Positions 7,947 through 16,132 are shown, counted from the stretch's first letter. The stretch: 21,833 bases of DNA from a virus (IMGVR_UViG_3300042923_000701:1-21833); one strand, 5' to 3'. Translations and numbers: made by a program. Notes: a model not told the origin generated them from the letters alone.

Positions 7947-8245
7947 TGTTTTTTTCTGACAAAATTACATTAAGAGCATACACAACCACGAGAGATGAAT
8001 ACGGTGATCCTATCAATTCACCTATTGATACAGAAGTATGGGCAAATGTTAAGGATGTCAGGCAATCAGAATTTTATGCCGCAAATACCAAAGTCAATGT
8101 AAAATCAAAAGTTTTTGAAGTTCATATTGATGATTATGCTGGACAGATAGACGCATTGTATACAGGAAAACCATACGAAATTATACGGACATACCAACGA
8201 GGACTAGGAACAGTAGAGCTGATATGCTCTGATAAGGCGGTGTAA
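7946..8245 (+). CDS. head closure / head-tail adaptor protein
   Basis: The ATG at 7946 shares a base with the previous stop and follows GGAGGTGG. An alternative TTG one codon earlier adds only one residue. The 99-residue, beta-rich product (dkITLRAYTTTRDEYGDP at the start, WANVKDVRQSEFY in the middle, YEIIRTYQRGLGTVELIC at the end) has the typical pattern of the SPP1 gp16-like head-tail adaptor family. It would plug the connector after DNA packaging and dock the tail. Confidence 0.82.
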   Translation: MFFSDKITLRAYTTTRDEYGDPINSPIDTEVWANVKDVRQSEFYAANTKVNVKSKVFEVHIDDYAGQIDALYTGKPYEIIRTYQRGLGTVELICSDKAV

Positions 8246-8247
8246 TC

Positions 8248-8709
8248 ATGAAAGCCACATTCAAAATCGAGGGCATGGATAAGCTAAAAAAGGACCTTGA
8301 AAAACTTGGTAAAGTTCCACAGAAGTATGTTACTACATCTGCAAGGAAAGGCATGAATCCGGTATTGAAGAATGCCAAATCAAGTGCACCATATGACGAA
8401 GGATATCTAAAGCAAGGCATGATACTAAAAGGCGAAAAAGCCAGAACCAAAGGGAAAAAGGTATATCAAGTAATCTTTGATCCATCGATGAATGATGTTT
8501 TTCAGAAGAAAAATGCAGCCGGAGATGTTACAGGATATTATCCGATTTCTCAAGAATACGGATATTTTCTCCGAGATGGTAGATACATGCCAGGGTTAAG
8601 ATTTATCCATGATAGCCTTGCAAGCAACGCGCAGAGGTCAGCAAAGATTATGGTTGATACCATGCAAAAGAAAATAGACGCAGAGGCGAGAAAGGTAGGG
8701 TTGAAATAA
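8248..8709 (+). CDS. HK97 gp10-like neck/tail-completion protein
   Basis: A 153-residue basic protein starting with MKATFKIEGMDKLKKDLEKLG, a hallmark opening of the HK97 gp10 family. It is followed by 'NAKSSAPYDEGYLKQGM', also common in the group, and by YPISQEYGYFLRDGRYMPG, where the 'EYG' block is typical. These proteins sit at the head-tail joint and help attach or end the tail. The gene is three bases after its neighbour and overlaps the next start by one base. Confidence 0.85.
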   Translation: MKATFKIEGMDKLKKDLEKLGKVPQKYVTTSARKGMNPVLKNAKSSAPYDEGYLKQGMILKGEKARTKGKKVYQVIFDPSMNDVFQKKNAAGDVTGYYPISQEYGYFLRDGRYMPGLRFIHDSLASNAQRSAKIMVDTMQKKIDAEARKVGLK

Positions 8710-9086
8710 TGGAAAAAGCATTACGATATGAACTTGAACAGCATATAACAGAGCTAGTCGGTCAGATATACCCTACTCACGCGCCAGAAGGTGCAACGAA
8801 GCCTTATCTTGTCTATGCAAGGATAAATACCGACACCATCGAAACACTTCAGGGATATACGAATAAGCAAGCGCTGAGTTATATGTTTTCTATTATGGCA
8901 GTCAAGTATGGAGATATGAAGAGTCTCACCGATAGAGTCGAGGCTCTTTTGAAATCTTTCCCTTTGACTTCCATAGGCTTAGAGAACATCTACATAGAGC
9001 AAGTAAAAATCAACAACGTAACAGAAACATGGGAAAACGCACTTGGAGTTAATCGAGGAATTATTGACTTCACAATTTATTTTTAG
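8709..9086 (+). CDS. tail terminator / tail-completion protein
   Basis: A 125-residue protein whose ATG at 8709 overlaps the previous stop. N-terminal helix, then PTHAPEGATKPYLVYARI, a central TNKQALSYMFSIMA strand, a helix with LTDRVEALLKSFPL, and a final strand: this is the usual order of DUF3168/gpU-like tail terminators that cap the tail tube at the head side. Family assignment is from pattern and from gene order, between gp10-like and major tail protein. Confidence 0.72.
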   Translation: MEKALRYELEQHITELVGQIYPTHAPEGATKPYLVYARINTDTIETLQGYTNKQALSYMFSIMAVKYGDMKSLTDRVEALLKSFPLTSIGLENIYIEQVKINNVTETWENALGVNRGIIDFTIYF

Positions 9087-9101
9087 AAAGGTGGAATATC
9101 A

Positions 9102-9524
9102 ATGAGCGCAACAAGAGCATTAGGAACCACATTAACCAAAGGAACGACAACCCCAGTAACAATTGGGGGTTTAACATCTATCGGAGGTATTGAGATTACA
9201 GCGGATACCATCGATGTAACCACTCTTGCCTCAGACGGTGGTTATAGAGAGTTTATCGGATCATTTAAAGACGGCGGAGAAGTGCCAATCGAGGGATTCT
9301 TTGACCCGGCAACATCGGCCAATCAGACAGCTATGCAGGATGCGCTTGACGCTGGCACAGCAGACGATTACAAGATCACATTCCCTACCACTCCCGGATG
9401 GGCTTGGAGCTTCAAGGGAGTAGTTACAGGATTTAAGGTTGGAGATGTCGATGTTGACGGAACAATCGCATTCGGAGCAACCATTAAGGTTAGTGGCAAG
9501 CCAGTATTAGCAGCAATAGCATAA
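9102..9524 (+). CDS. major tail (tube) protein
   Basis: A 140-residue, lysine-poor, threonine- and glycine-rich beta protein with ATG at 9102 after GAAAGGTGG. The pattern of an ADTIDVTTLASDGGYREFIGSF-like segment followed by an Ala-rich helix (ATSANQTAMQDALDAGTA) and a final Ig-like strand pair is typical of lambda gpV/Phi13-type tube proteins. It would polymerise around the tape measure to form the tail tube. It is the last gene before a strong terminator, which fits the need for more tube subunits than of later products. Confidence 0.88.
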   Translation: MSATRALGTTLTKGTTTPVTIGGLTSIGGIEITADTIDVTTLASDGGYREFIGSFKDGGEVPIEGFFDPATSANQTAMQDALDAGTADDYKITFPTTPGWAWSFKGVVTGFKVGDVDVDGTIAFGATIKVSGKPVLAAIA

Positions 9525-9531
9525 TAATCAT

Positions 9532-9563
9532 GGGATAGGTTGATAGCCTATCCCTTTTCTTTT
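9532..9563 (+). terminator. intrinsic terminator after major tail gene
   Basis: GGGATAGG (9532-9539) pairs perfectly with CCTATCCC (9547-9554) across a 7-base loop and is followed by TTTTCTTTT. It lies eight bases after the tail tube stop and ends directly at the AAGGAGG site of the next gene. It probably acts as a partial stop that lowers expression of the downstream tail genes relative to head and tube proteins. Confidence 0.85.
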
Positions 9564-9575
9564 AAGGAGGAAGTT

Positions 9576-9770
9576 TTGAAAAACTTATTACACGATGTAA
9601 CCATAAAGCAAGGAAAATCAACCGGGAGCGTTCAAAGCGTAAATGTTACCGTGGATGGAATGGAAATCAAGGGATTAACCGACGTGAACTACTCGGCATC
9701 CGTGGATTATCCAACAAAAATAACTCTTGAATTTTTTGTAGGTACTTTGAACGTAGATAAGGAGGAATAA
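9576..9770 (+). CDS. small tail-region protein, TTG start
   Basis: The frame is open from 9540, but that start lies inside the terminator hairpin. TTG at 9576 follows a perfect AAGGAGG (9564-9570) at 5-base spacing and is preferred, giving 64 residues. The product begins with LKNLLHDVTIKQGKSTG and is beta-rich, ending in EFFVGTLNVDKEE. It overlaps no neighbour and stops one base before the next ATG. Proteins of this size between tube and chaperone genes are seen in related phages, but no function is known. The rare TTG start may reduce yield further. Confidence 0.6.
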   Translation: MKNLLHDVTIKQGKSTGSVQSVNVTVDGMEIKGLTDVNYSASVDYPTKITLEFFVGTLNVDKEE

Positions 9771-9771
9771 T

Positions 9772-10086
9772 ATGTATACACCTATTAAATTAGATAAACC
9801 AAGAAATTTGAGATATGGAATGAAAGCTCTATCAATGGCAGAGGACATCATGGGCAAGCCGATTATGACATTGGATTTGAACCGGATTACAATTAAAGAC
9901 ACAGCAACGCTCTTATGGTGCGGATTAGTTCACGAAGACAAGGAATTAAGCGTTGACATTGTAATGGACTTGCTTGATGAGTGCGAGGATATTCAGAAGG
10001 TATTTGAATTAGTCGGAAAGGCACTTGCTGAATCGTTCGGAGGCAAGAACCAAAAAAACGGACAGAAGGTAGCGGCGAAGAAGTAG
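9772..10086 (+). CDS. tail assembly chaperone, short form (gpG-like)
   Basis: A 104-residue acidic helical protein between the tube and tape-measure genes, where lambda-type phages place the gpG chaperone. The frame ends at TAG after a lysine-rich tail. At codons 94-96 it carries the canonical slippery heptamer A AAA AAC (10053-10059) in the correct phase, 27 bases before its stop. Only a fraction of ribosomes should shift back one base and make the longer fusion. It binds the tape measure protein and recruits tube subunits during tail assembly. Start ATG at 9772 follows AAGGAGG. Confidence 0.85.
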   Translation: MYTPIKLDKPRNLRYGMKALSMAEDIMGKPIMTLDLNRITIKDTATLLWCGLVHEDKELSVDIVMDLLDECEDIQKVFELVGKALAESFGGKNQKNGQKVAAKK

Positions 10087-10430
10087 AGCCGTGGAGTATC
10101 GAAGGCGAATTTGTTAACGCTACCTCAATCGGAATAAGCATAAGTGATTTTAACTACAGTACCCCTTATGAATTAAACCTCATAAAACAGGGGTATGCAA
10201 AGCGAAAAGAACGCGAAGCTGAGGAATATCTGATCAAATATGAAAACGAAAGAAAATTATTAACTATACAAGCCTTTTTAATTTCAAGGTGGGTGTGGCA
10301 AAAGAAAGTTGACATAGACAAGGCGCTTGGAGAAACACAGAAGCGGAAAAAAGTAATGACAGACGAGGAAATGTTGGCGCAAGTCAAAATACTAAATACA
10401 TTGTTTGGAGGTGAAGTAAGGAATGGCTAA
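9772..10430 (+). CDS. tail chaperone -1 frameshift product (gpGT-like)
   Basis: Translation of 9772-10059 continues in the -1 frame from 10059 to the TAA at 10428-10430, giving about 219 residues. The -1 frame has no good start of its own, has no stop for 123 codons, and encodes a charged helical segment (for example REAEEYLIKYENERKLL) as expected for a gpT-like domain. The heptamer is followed 12 bases later by GCGGC/GCCGT (10072-10076 with 10088-10092), a short stem that could help shifting and holds the zero-frame TAG in its loop. The end overlaps the tape-measure start by eight bases. Confidence 0.82.
10053..10059 (+). promoter_or_regulatory. programmed -1 ribosomal frameshift site
   Basis: A AAA AAC fits X XXY YYZ exactly and is in phase with the upstream gene (CAA AAA AAC). 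It is one of the most efficient bacterial slippery sequences. The conserved gpG/gpGT arrangement in long-tailed phages supports function. Confidence 0.85.
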
Positions 10431-12786
10431 GTCGAATTTTATAGTCAGAGGCGGACTCGATATGTCGAGTGTAACGAAAGGATTACAGCAAAGCCAGAAG
10501 CAGTTTACATCCTTCCAATCGAGCATCAGCAAGTCGATGGGTTTTGTTAAGACTGCACTAGCCGGAATTGCACTTGGTAGCATAGTCAAGGAGAGTCTTG
10601 CAGCCGCTAGCACACTCGAAAGTGCAATGATGGGACTGACATCTATTGTTAGCGGCCAAGGAAGAGATGTCGAGAAGGCAAAAGGATTTATTCAAAGCTA
10701 TGTAAAGGACGGTCTTGTTCCTCTTGCAGACGCGGTTACGGCATACAAGACGCTTGCAATGCGCGGATACAGTGATGGTCAAATAGAAACCATCATGAAT
10801 AGGCTAAAAGACTCTGCAGCTTTCGGAAGGCAAAGTTCTCTCACCCTTGGAGAGGCCGTCAAGAGTGCAACCGAAGGTTTAAAGAACGAAAATTCTATTC
10901 TGGTTGACAATGCGGGTGTAACCAAAAATGTCTCTAAGATGTGGGAGGACTATGCAAAATCAATAGGAAAAGGTGCGAATAGCCTTACACTTGCTGAAAA
11001 AAGACAAGCCGAAGTCAATGGAATTCTAAAAGAAACCCAATTTCAAGTAGGCGACGCTGCAAAGTATGCCAATACATATCAAGGCAGAATATCGGCTCTG
11101 AACAAGACTTTAACGGACATAAAAGTCAATCTAGGGAATGCATTTATGCCGATTGCAAATATCATTATTCCGATCCTTCAAAGCCTCGGTAATAAACTAG
11201 CAAGCATCACTGGCAACATAGCTGCCTTTTCGCAAGCATTATTTGGAAAGGCTTTAGTAGCCTCCACTAATAACACAACCGAAACCACAGAAGCCATCGA
11301 ACAAGCTGGAGATGCAGCCAAAGAAGCTGGCAAGAAAGCTAGCAAGGCAATTGCTCCTTTTGATGAATTAATCAAAATCGGATCAGGTGAAAACGGAGCT
11401 GGTTCCGGTTCAAGTTCCGCAACGACTACAAACACCACGGGAACCCCGTCACAAGAAGCGGCTGACAACACCAATAATTTTACATCGGCAGCTGAAAAGC
11501 TAAAAGCAGCGCTTGAGCCAGTAACCGATGCACTGGGCAATCTATGGAGTGCAGTAATTCCTTTTGCAAAGTCGGTAGGAAAGGGATTTCTTGATTTTGT
11601 AGGACAGCTCAAAGATATTGGCTCAGAGGCTTTAAGCGGATGGATACCAGGTGGAATTAATGCAATCGCAAGCGGACTAAACAAAATTGATCCAAGAATG
11701 TCGGAAAGTATTGGAAGTGGATTAGGTAAGATTGCCTTAGCTTTCGGGGGGTTCAAAATAATTACTGGTCTCGGAGAATGGTTTGCCGGGGTTGGAAAAG
11801 GGTTAGTTGCTTTTGGTGGAGGGCTTCAAAATGTCATAGCACTTAATCCGGTGATGTTTGTTGCTCTGTTTTACGACGAATTAGACGCTATACAAAAAGC
11901 CATATACGATGCATTACCGAAATGGGCGAGAGATATTTGGGAAGGAGTATGGGGCGCTGTTCTTCAAATGCTTAAGGACGTATTTAGATTCGACCGGACG
12001 CTTGCTTTAGCAGATGAAGCATTAAATCATTTCAGAGACGCATTTAGCGGCAAGGATGATTTCATGTGGAGAATCGGTAGGGATATTATGCTTGGACTAT
12101 TAAAGGGGCTTTTGTTGCCTTTCAGTTTGATATTGGAACCAATCAATAACTTCTTTGCATCGTTAATCAAGGCAATTTGTGATGTATTTGGTATAAAGTC
12201 ACCTGCAAAGAAAATGATGCCGTATGGAAAAAACATCATGCTTGGACTGATTAATGGATTTAAGCAAGGATGGAGCGATACGTGGAAATCATTGAGCGTA
12301 TGGTTGTCGTCAATTCCATCAAAGATATTTGATGCAATTGGTAGTTTATACGACGCTGGTAAAAACCTTGTTAAAAGCTTGATATCTGGATTAAAATCAA
12401 TTGCAATACCAGGCTTAGAAGTTCCGGTTTATTCAGGATCAATTTCTCCTGGTGGAAAATCACACTCTTCAGGAGTTGGTGAGTTTGCAACTGGTGGATT
12501 TCCTGATACCGGTTCATTGTTTGTGGCAAACGAAGCAGGACCGGAGCTTGTCGGAAGAATTGGTGGAAAGACAGCAGTAGCTAATCAAGATCAAATTACA
12601 CAGGGAATAGCCGCGGCCGTATCATCTGCTATGAGCGAAGAAACAGCATTAATGAGACAGCAAAACGAATTATTGAGAGCCATTCTTGCTAAAACAGGTA
12701 TAAATACTAAAGATATTTTCAAAGCAGTTGCATCAGAAAATGATACTTTTATTAAGAAAACTGGTAGAAGTGCATTCGCACATTAA
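10423..12786 (+). CDS. tape measure protein
   Basis: A 787-residue protein, the longest in the window, directly after the chaperones, starting at ATG 10423. Residues 1-60 (NFIVRGGLDMSSVTKGLQQS then FVKTALAGIALGSIV) are a typical tape-measure N-terminus. Residues 60-260 are helical. A linker rich in S, T, N and G (about 320-345) follows, then hydrophobic stretches (about 440-620) that may help membrane passage of DNA. The Gly-rich ATGGFPDTGSLFVANEAGPELVG motif near 690-710 is also common in the family. It sets tail length: at about 1.5 A per residue the tail would be near 115-120 nm (inference). A 192-residue minus-strand ORF inside is a shadow. Confidence 0.93.
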   Translation: MAKSNFIVRGGLDMSSVTKGLQQSQKQFTSFQSSISKSMGFVKTALAGIALGSIVKESLAAASTLESAMMGLTSIVSGQGRDVEKAKGFIQSYVKDGLVPLADAVTAYKTLAMRGYSDGQIETIMNRLKDSAAFGRQSSLTLGEAVKSATEGLKNENSILVDNAGVTKNVSKMWEDYAKSIGKGANSLTLAEKRQAEVNGILKETQFQVGDAAKYANTYQGRISALNKTLTDIKVNLGNAFMPIANIIIPILQSLGNKLASITGNIAAFSQALFGKALVASTNNTTETTEAIEQAGDAAKEAGKKASKAIAPFDELIKIGSGENGAGSGSSSATTTNTTGTPSQEAADNTNNFTSAAEKLKAALEPVTDALGNLWSAVIPFAKSVGKGFLDFVGQLKDIGSEALSGWIPGGINAIASGLNKIDPRMSESIGSGLGKIALAFGGFKIITGLGEWFAGVGKGLVAFGGGLQNVIALNPVMFVALFYDELDAIQKAIYDALPKWARDIWEGVWGAVLQMLKDVFRFDRTLALADEALNHFRDAFSGKDDFMWRIGRDIMLGLLKGLLLPFSLILEPINNFFASLIKAICDVFGIKSPAKKMMPYGKNIMLGLINGFKQGWSDTWKSLSVWLSSIPSKIFDAIGSLYDAGKNLVKSLISGLKSIAIPGLEVPVYSGSISPGGKSHSSGVGEFATGGFPDTGSLFVANEAGPELVGRIGGKTAVANQDQITQGIAAAVSSAMSEETALMRQQNELLRAILAKTGINTKDIFKAVASENDTFIKKTGRSAFAH

Positions 12787-12797
12787 GGAGGGATTAT

Positions 12798-13184
12798 ATG
12801 GCATTTGCAGGATATTTATTAAAAGTAAATAGTACGATATTCCCTCATAAGTACATCAAAATTGAAACATACAAAATAACACCGAACCAGACTCAGGATG
12901 ATAATTCTTATGAGGACGGTGACGGACTTCTACACAGAGATGTATTGCCACATAAAAGATCAAAGCTTGAATTTGTCACTCCACAAATACATGAAGCAGA
13001 TAATAGGATTATACAAGCATTGTTTCCGGACACATTAACGGTAAGTATAGAGCTTTGGAACCCAAGAAAAGGGATTTACGAAACGGCCACATGTTACACA
13101 CCAGATACTACGTTTGAAATATATAAAACTACCGATACGGATATTATATATAATCCATTAAGAATAGCATTTATCGAATACTAG
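12798..13184 (+). CDS. distal-tail-region protein (possibly DUF6711)
   Basis: A 128-residue beta-rich protein with ATG at 12798 after AAGGAGGG. The opening MAFAGYLLKVNSTIFPHKYIK and the later HRDVLPHKRSKLEFVTP resemble a family of small proteins (DUF6711, from memory) that sit between tape measure and tip genes in Clostridia phages. It occupies the place of the distal tail protein, though it is much shorter than typical Dit. A role at the tail tip or baseplate hub is inferred only from position. Confidence 0.65.
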   Translation: MAFAGYLLKVNSTIFPHKYIKIETYKITPNQTQDDNSYEDGDGLLHRDVLPHKRSKLEFVTPQIHEADNRIIQALFPDTLTVSIELWNPRKGIYETATCYTPDTTFEIYKTTDTDIIYNPLRIAFIEY

Positions 13185-13196
13185 GAGGGAAGCAAA

Positions 13197-15206
13197 ATGT
13201 TGAATGCAACAGAAGAACTAAAAATATTATATAAGACATCGAGCATACCAAAGTATTACGATATATATTTTCCATCACTCGATTTACACATCAACACTGC
13301 CGGAAGCAACGACCATATAGTTTCCGGCAGTTATAACTTGGAGGAGTCGATTTGTTCAGAGACAGACTTAAAATTTGGAATGTGTGATGCTTCACACATA
13401 AATTTTACTGCAGCTGATATAGATCAGAATTTGACAGGACTAGATTTCACGGTAACACAGCTTATCGGAAATTATACAGTAGCACTTGGAAGTTATTTGG
13501 TTGATACATGTAAAAAGCAAGATAATAAAAGATTTAAGGACATTTCCGCCTATGACCGTATGAAAAAAATTGATATCGAAGTGGCAGCTTGGTACAATTC
13601 ATTATTTCCATTAGGTACAGAGTCTTACTCTCTTGCACAGTTCAGAACCTCGTTTCTGGATTATGTAGGGTTAACAGAGGATACAAGTAAACTCCCGTTA
13701 CCGAATGACACGATGGCTGTAACAAAGACCATAGAACCAGAATCTCTTGATGGTAGAGTTGTTATTGAAGCCATAGAGGAAATCAATGGTTGCTTTGGTC
13801 ACATTAACCGTTCAGGGCTATTTACTCATATCGTATTAAAGCCTGCTTATGGACTTTATCCTACAAGCAATCTTTATCCTTCGGATACTCTTTATCCAGT
13901 ATCTGAAACGGATACGACATATACGCAACCTGACTTAATTAACGAGATAATTTCACCTGATATGAGGCGCTCCATTAGATTTGAGGAGTATACGGTAAAA
14001 GAGATTGATAAGTTGATTATCCGGACAGACGAAGAAGACTTTGGAGCTATAATCGGCACTGGAACGAATGCTTATATTATCCAAGGCAATTTCCTACTAT
14101 ATGGGAAGTCTGCAGCTGAACTTCAGGTAATAGGCACGAATGCTTACGGCTATATGGCTAAGCGTCCATATCGGCCTTATGAAAGTGACAACATTGGATT
14201 ACCTTATCTCGAACCAGGGGACATGCTGAAATTTGACCAGAGTGACGCAGTAATCGGTTATATGCTTAATCGGACATTAACTGGCATACAGAGCCTAAGA
14301 GACAGCTATAGTGCAACAGGAAGACAAGAGAGAGAACAGCGAACAGATACCAATACCGAGATTAAGATGTTGCAGTCCAGAACATTAAAGATCAAGAAAG
14401 ATGTGGATGGCGTACTCATTGAGGTCGAAGATTTAAGGCAAGACACTTCGACTGCTATCGAGCAACTATCTAATCAAGTTGTCATAAAGGTAAATACTGC
14501 TGGAAACATCGGCTTCATAAGTCTTGATGGAGATCCCGAGATAGAATTAACTCAGATCAAGCTTAAGGCAGATAATATATCTCTTGAGGGCATTGTTACC
14601 GCAAATAATAATTTCAAAGTGATGTTGGACGGAAGCATAGAAGCTGTGAACGGAAAGTTTAGCGGTCAAATCTCTGGAGCTAAATATTATCTGACATTAG
14701 ATGAAGCCAACTCAGCAATAATTGGTACGGATGGGACATCAGAATACAATGTAGTGTCTTACAAAAACACATCTGTTCCAGAATGGGGCTATTACCAAAG
14801 GTACATAGTAGCTGGGGATACAGGGATTGGCTATTGGGTTAGCGGAAACACTTGTGTGATACGAGCGTCTGATAGGGTAGCAATACAAGCATACAATCCG
14901 GTTTCACTAACATCACATCGAAATGGAGCGTATTACGGTGTTTCAATTGATGGATATAAATTCTATCCGAACACTGATGGGAATATTGCACTTGGCGATA
15001 ATTTCAATGCATGGAGTAGCTTTTATACAAAAAACATAACATTAAAGTCAGGCGGAACCCTTGGACTGTTCGGATCTTCTCCGGCAAGTCAGAAGACAGT
15101 AACAAAACTTTCAACAAGCGCTACCTTAGCAGATGTGATAAATAAAATGAATGCACTACTGGACGCTATCGGTAATAGTACCGGTTATGGCTTGATTGAT
15201 TTGTAG
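13197..15206 (+). CDS. tail tip / fibre-anchoring protein
   Basis: A 669-residue protein starting at ATG 13197 after AGGAGGG. The first 370 residues resemble the phage minor tail/tip proteins of Clostridia, with a hub-like beta domain (YDIYFPSLDLHINTAGS) and LYP repeats at 219-234. Next comes a charged coiled coil (about 375-430, REQRTDTNTEIKMLQSRTLKIK region). After it, beta repeats around 'IKLKADNISLEGIVTANNNF' resemble the Gp58/prophage endopeptidase tail module. The last 150 residues hold a fibre-like domain and a trimerisation-like helix (TLADVINKMNALLDAIG). It would anchor fibres at the tail tip. No peptidase motif was found, so an endopeptidase label is not justified. Confidence 0.78.
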   Translation: MLNATEELKILYKTSSIPKYYDIYFPSLDLHINTAGSNDHIVSGSYNLEESICSETDLKFGMCDASHINFTAADIDQNLTGLDFTVTQLIGNYTVALGSYLVDTCKKQDNKRFKDISAYDRMKKIDIEVAAWYNSLFPLGTESYSLAQFRTSFLDYVGLTEDTSKLPLPNDTMAVTKTIEPESLDGRVVIEAIEEINGCFGHINRSGLFTHIVLKPAYGLYPTSNLYPSDTLYPVSETDTTYTQPDLINEIISPDMRRSIRFEEYTVKEIDKLIIRTDEEDFGAIIGTGTNAYIIQGNFLLYGKSAAELQVIGTNAYGYMAKRPYRPYESDNIGLPYLEPGDMLKFDQSDAVIGYMLNRTLTGIQSLRDSYSATGRQEREQRTDTNTEIKMLQSRTLKIKKDVDGVLIEVEDLRQDTSTAIEQLSNQVVIKVNTAGNIGFISLDGDPEIELTQIKLKADNISLEGIVTANNNFKVMLDGSIEAVNGKFSGQISGAKYYLTLDEANSAIIGTDGTSEYNVVSYKNTSVPEWGYYQRYIVAGDTGIGYWVSGNTCVIRASDRVAIQAYNPVSLTSHRNGAYYGVSIDGYKFYPNTDGNIALGDNFNAWSSFYTKNITLKSGGTLGLFGSSPASQKTVTKLSTSATLADVINKMNALLDAIGNSTGYGLIDL

Positions 15207-15221
15207 AAAGGTGGAATAGAT

Positions 15222-15416
15222 ATGAAGTATTACGCATTTACAGAGGAACAACACAGCAAGATCATTAAGTCACTAAATACAATAAGTGTGACTGGTATAA
15301 ATCAGAATGATGCATTTCACGAGGCTACTGATATACTCAGAAAGCCTGCTCTAATCGAAACAGAGGAGGTGGACAAAGATGGCAAAGAGATACATAAGGC
15401 TGAACTGGCAAAATAG
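15222..15416 (+). CDS. small fibre-associated protein, 64 aa
   Basis: A 64-residue charged protein starting at ATG 15222 after GAAAGGTGG, 15 bases after the tip gene. It begins MKYYAFTEEQHSKIIKSLNT and ends in an acidic-basic helix (VDKDGKEIHKAELAK). Its last 38 bases overlap the fibre gene in another frame and contain that gene's GAGGAGG binding site, so the two are likely translationally coupled. No family is recognised. A fibre-assembly role is possible by position alone. Confidence 0.65.
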   Translation: MKYYAFTEEQHSKIIKSLNTISVTGINQNDAFHEATDILRKPALIETEEVDKDGKEIHKAELAK

Positions 15417-15888
15417 TCCTTCGGTGGCGACACCGGTTAACGCGGTTAACCTCAACGCAATGGACAAAGGTATCGATGACTTGGACAATGCTATAGAGGA
15501 CTTGTACAGTGTCAAGTTCGACAAAGCAAACATTGTCCAGCAAGCCACAGTAAATGATGCGGCAAAGGTACCGAGCACTGCGGTAACCTACAGTTTAGCG
15601 CAGAGTGTTCAGTTGCTAAATGATAATTTAGTCGCTCAGTTAAATGGTTATAAGATATCATCAGCCACTGTGGTGCTTAACTTTGATGCAGCCGGAATGG
15701 CTTATTTCAATCATGTGGCAACGGTTGGAGCCGTGATGTTTATTTCTCCTATAGCGAATGATTTTATAGTTACCAGATGTGTTTACGATACGACTAACCA
15801 GCGATTCGAAATAAATTTCAAAACTTTTGCCGGAGCATTATATGTGAGCCAAGGTGTCGGTGTTAACTATATAGTCATAAGCAAGTAG
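15379..15888 (+). CDS. tail fibre / receptor-binding protein, switchable C-terminus
   Basis: A 169-residue protein with ATG at 15379 behind GAGGAGG (about 15363-15369). Residues 1-70 are the constant part: MAKRYIRLNWQNSPSVATPV, then a helical repeat (NLNAMDKGIDDLDNAIEDLY) and the TVNDAAKVPSTAVTYSLAQS block seen in many Clostridia phage fibres. Residues 75-169 are a beta-rich C-terminal module likely to meet the receptor. At Y71-A74 the DNA carries a 13-bp repeat, and at about codons 80-85 a 16-bp repeat. Both have exact inverted copies near 16150, next to a second C-terminal coding module on the other strand. The gene thus seems to be one state of an invertible cassette. Confidence 0.75.
   Translation: MAKRYIRLNWQNSPSVATPVNAVNLNAMDKGIDDLDNAIEDLYSVKFDKANIVQQATVNDAAKVPSTAVTYSLAQSVQLLNDNLVAQLNGYKISSATVVLNFDAAGMAYFNHVATVGAVMFISPIANDFIVTRCVYDTTNQRFEINFKTFAGALYVSQGVGVNYIVISK
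15588..15600 (+). repeat. outer inverted repeat, left copy
   Basis: CTACAGTTTAGCG inside the fibre gene encodes Y71-S-L-A74. The exact reverse complement is at 16148-16160. Confidence 0.85.
15616..15631 (+). repeat. inner inverted repeat with dyad, left copy
   Basis: CTAAATGATAATTTAG is itself a dyad (CTAAAT-GATA-ATTTAG). Its exact reverse complement is at 16117-16132. The gap to the outer repeat is 15 bases on both sides, with only about 3 of 15 bases matching between the copies. Confidence 0.85.
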
Positions 15889-16116
15889 TTATCTACACTC
15901 CAACAATTATATAATCAATAGTATATGAACCTGTTAAGTTGGCATAAACTACCAACGTATTACCTGTCACCACAGGGTTGCACGGCACATCGGAAGCATT
16001 TAAAAATCGGACTATCGCCGTAGCTCCAGAGAAGGTTTTGCTTAGGGTAATATTTCCACTTTGAGAACCAGTAAAGGTGCTTACAACTCGTCCGTAAGAA
16101 ATTTTCGTGTTAGCAC

Positions 16117-16132
16117 CTAAATTATCATTTAG
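16117..16132 (-). repeat. inner inverted repeat, right copy
   Basis: CTAAATTATCATTTAG is the exact reverse complement of 15616-15631. Confidence 0.85.

Noticed and set aside
9226-9423. 65-codon plus-strand ORF inside the major tail gene
   Set aside because: Alternative frame of a clear gene, no start signal.
11178-11756. 192-codon minus-strand ORF
   Set aside because: Lies wholly inside the tape measure gene, has no ribosome binding site and reflects its codon composition.
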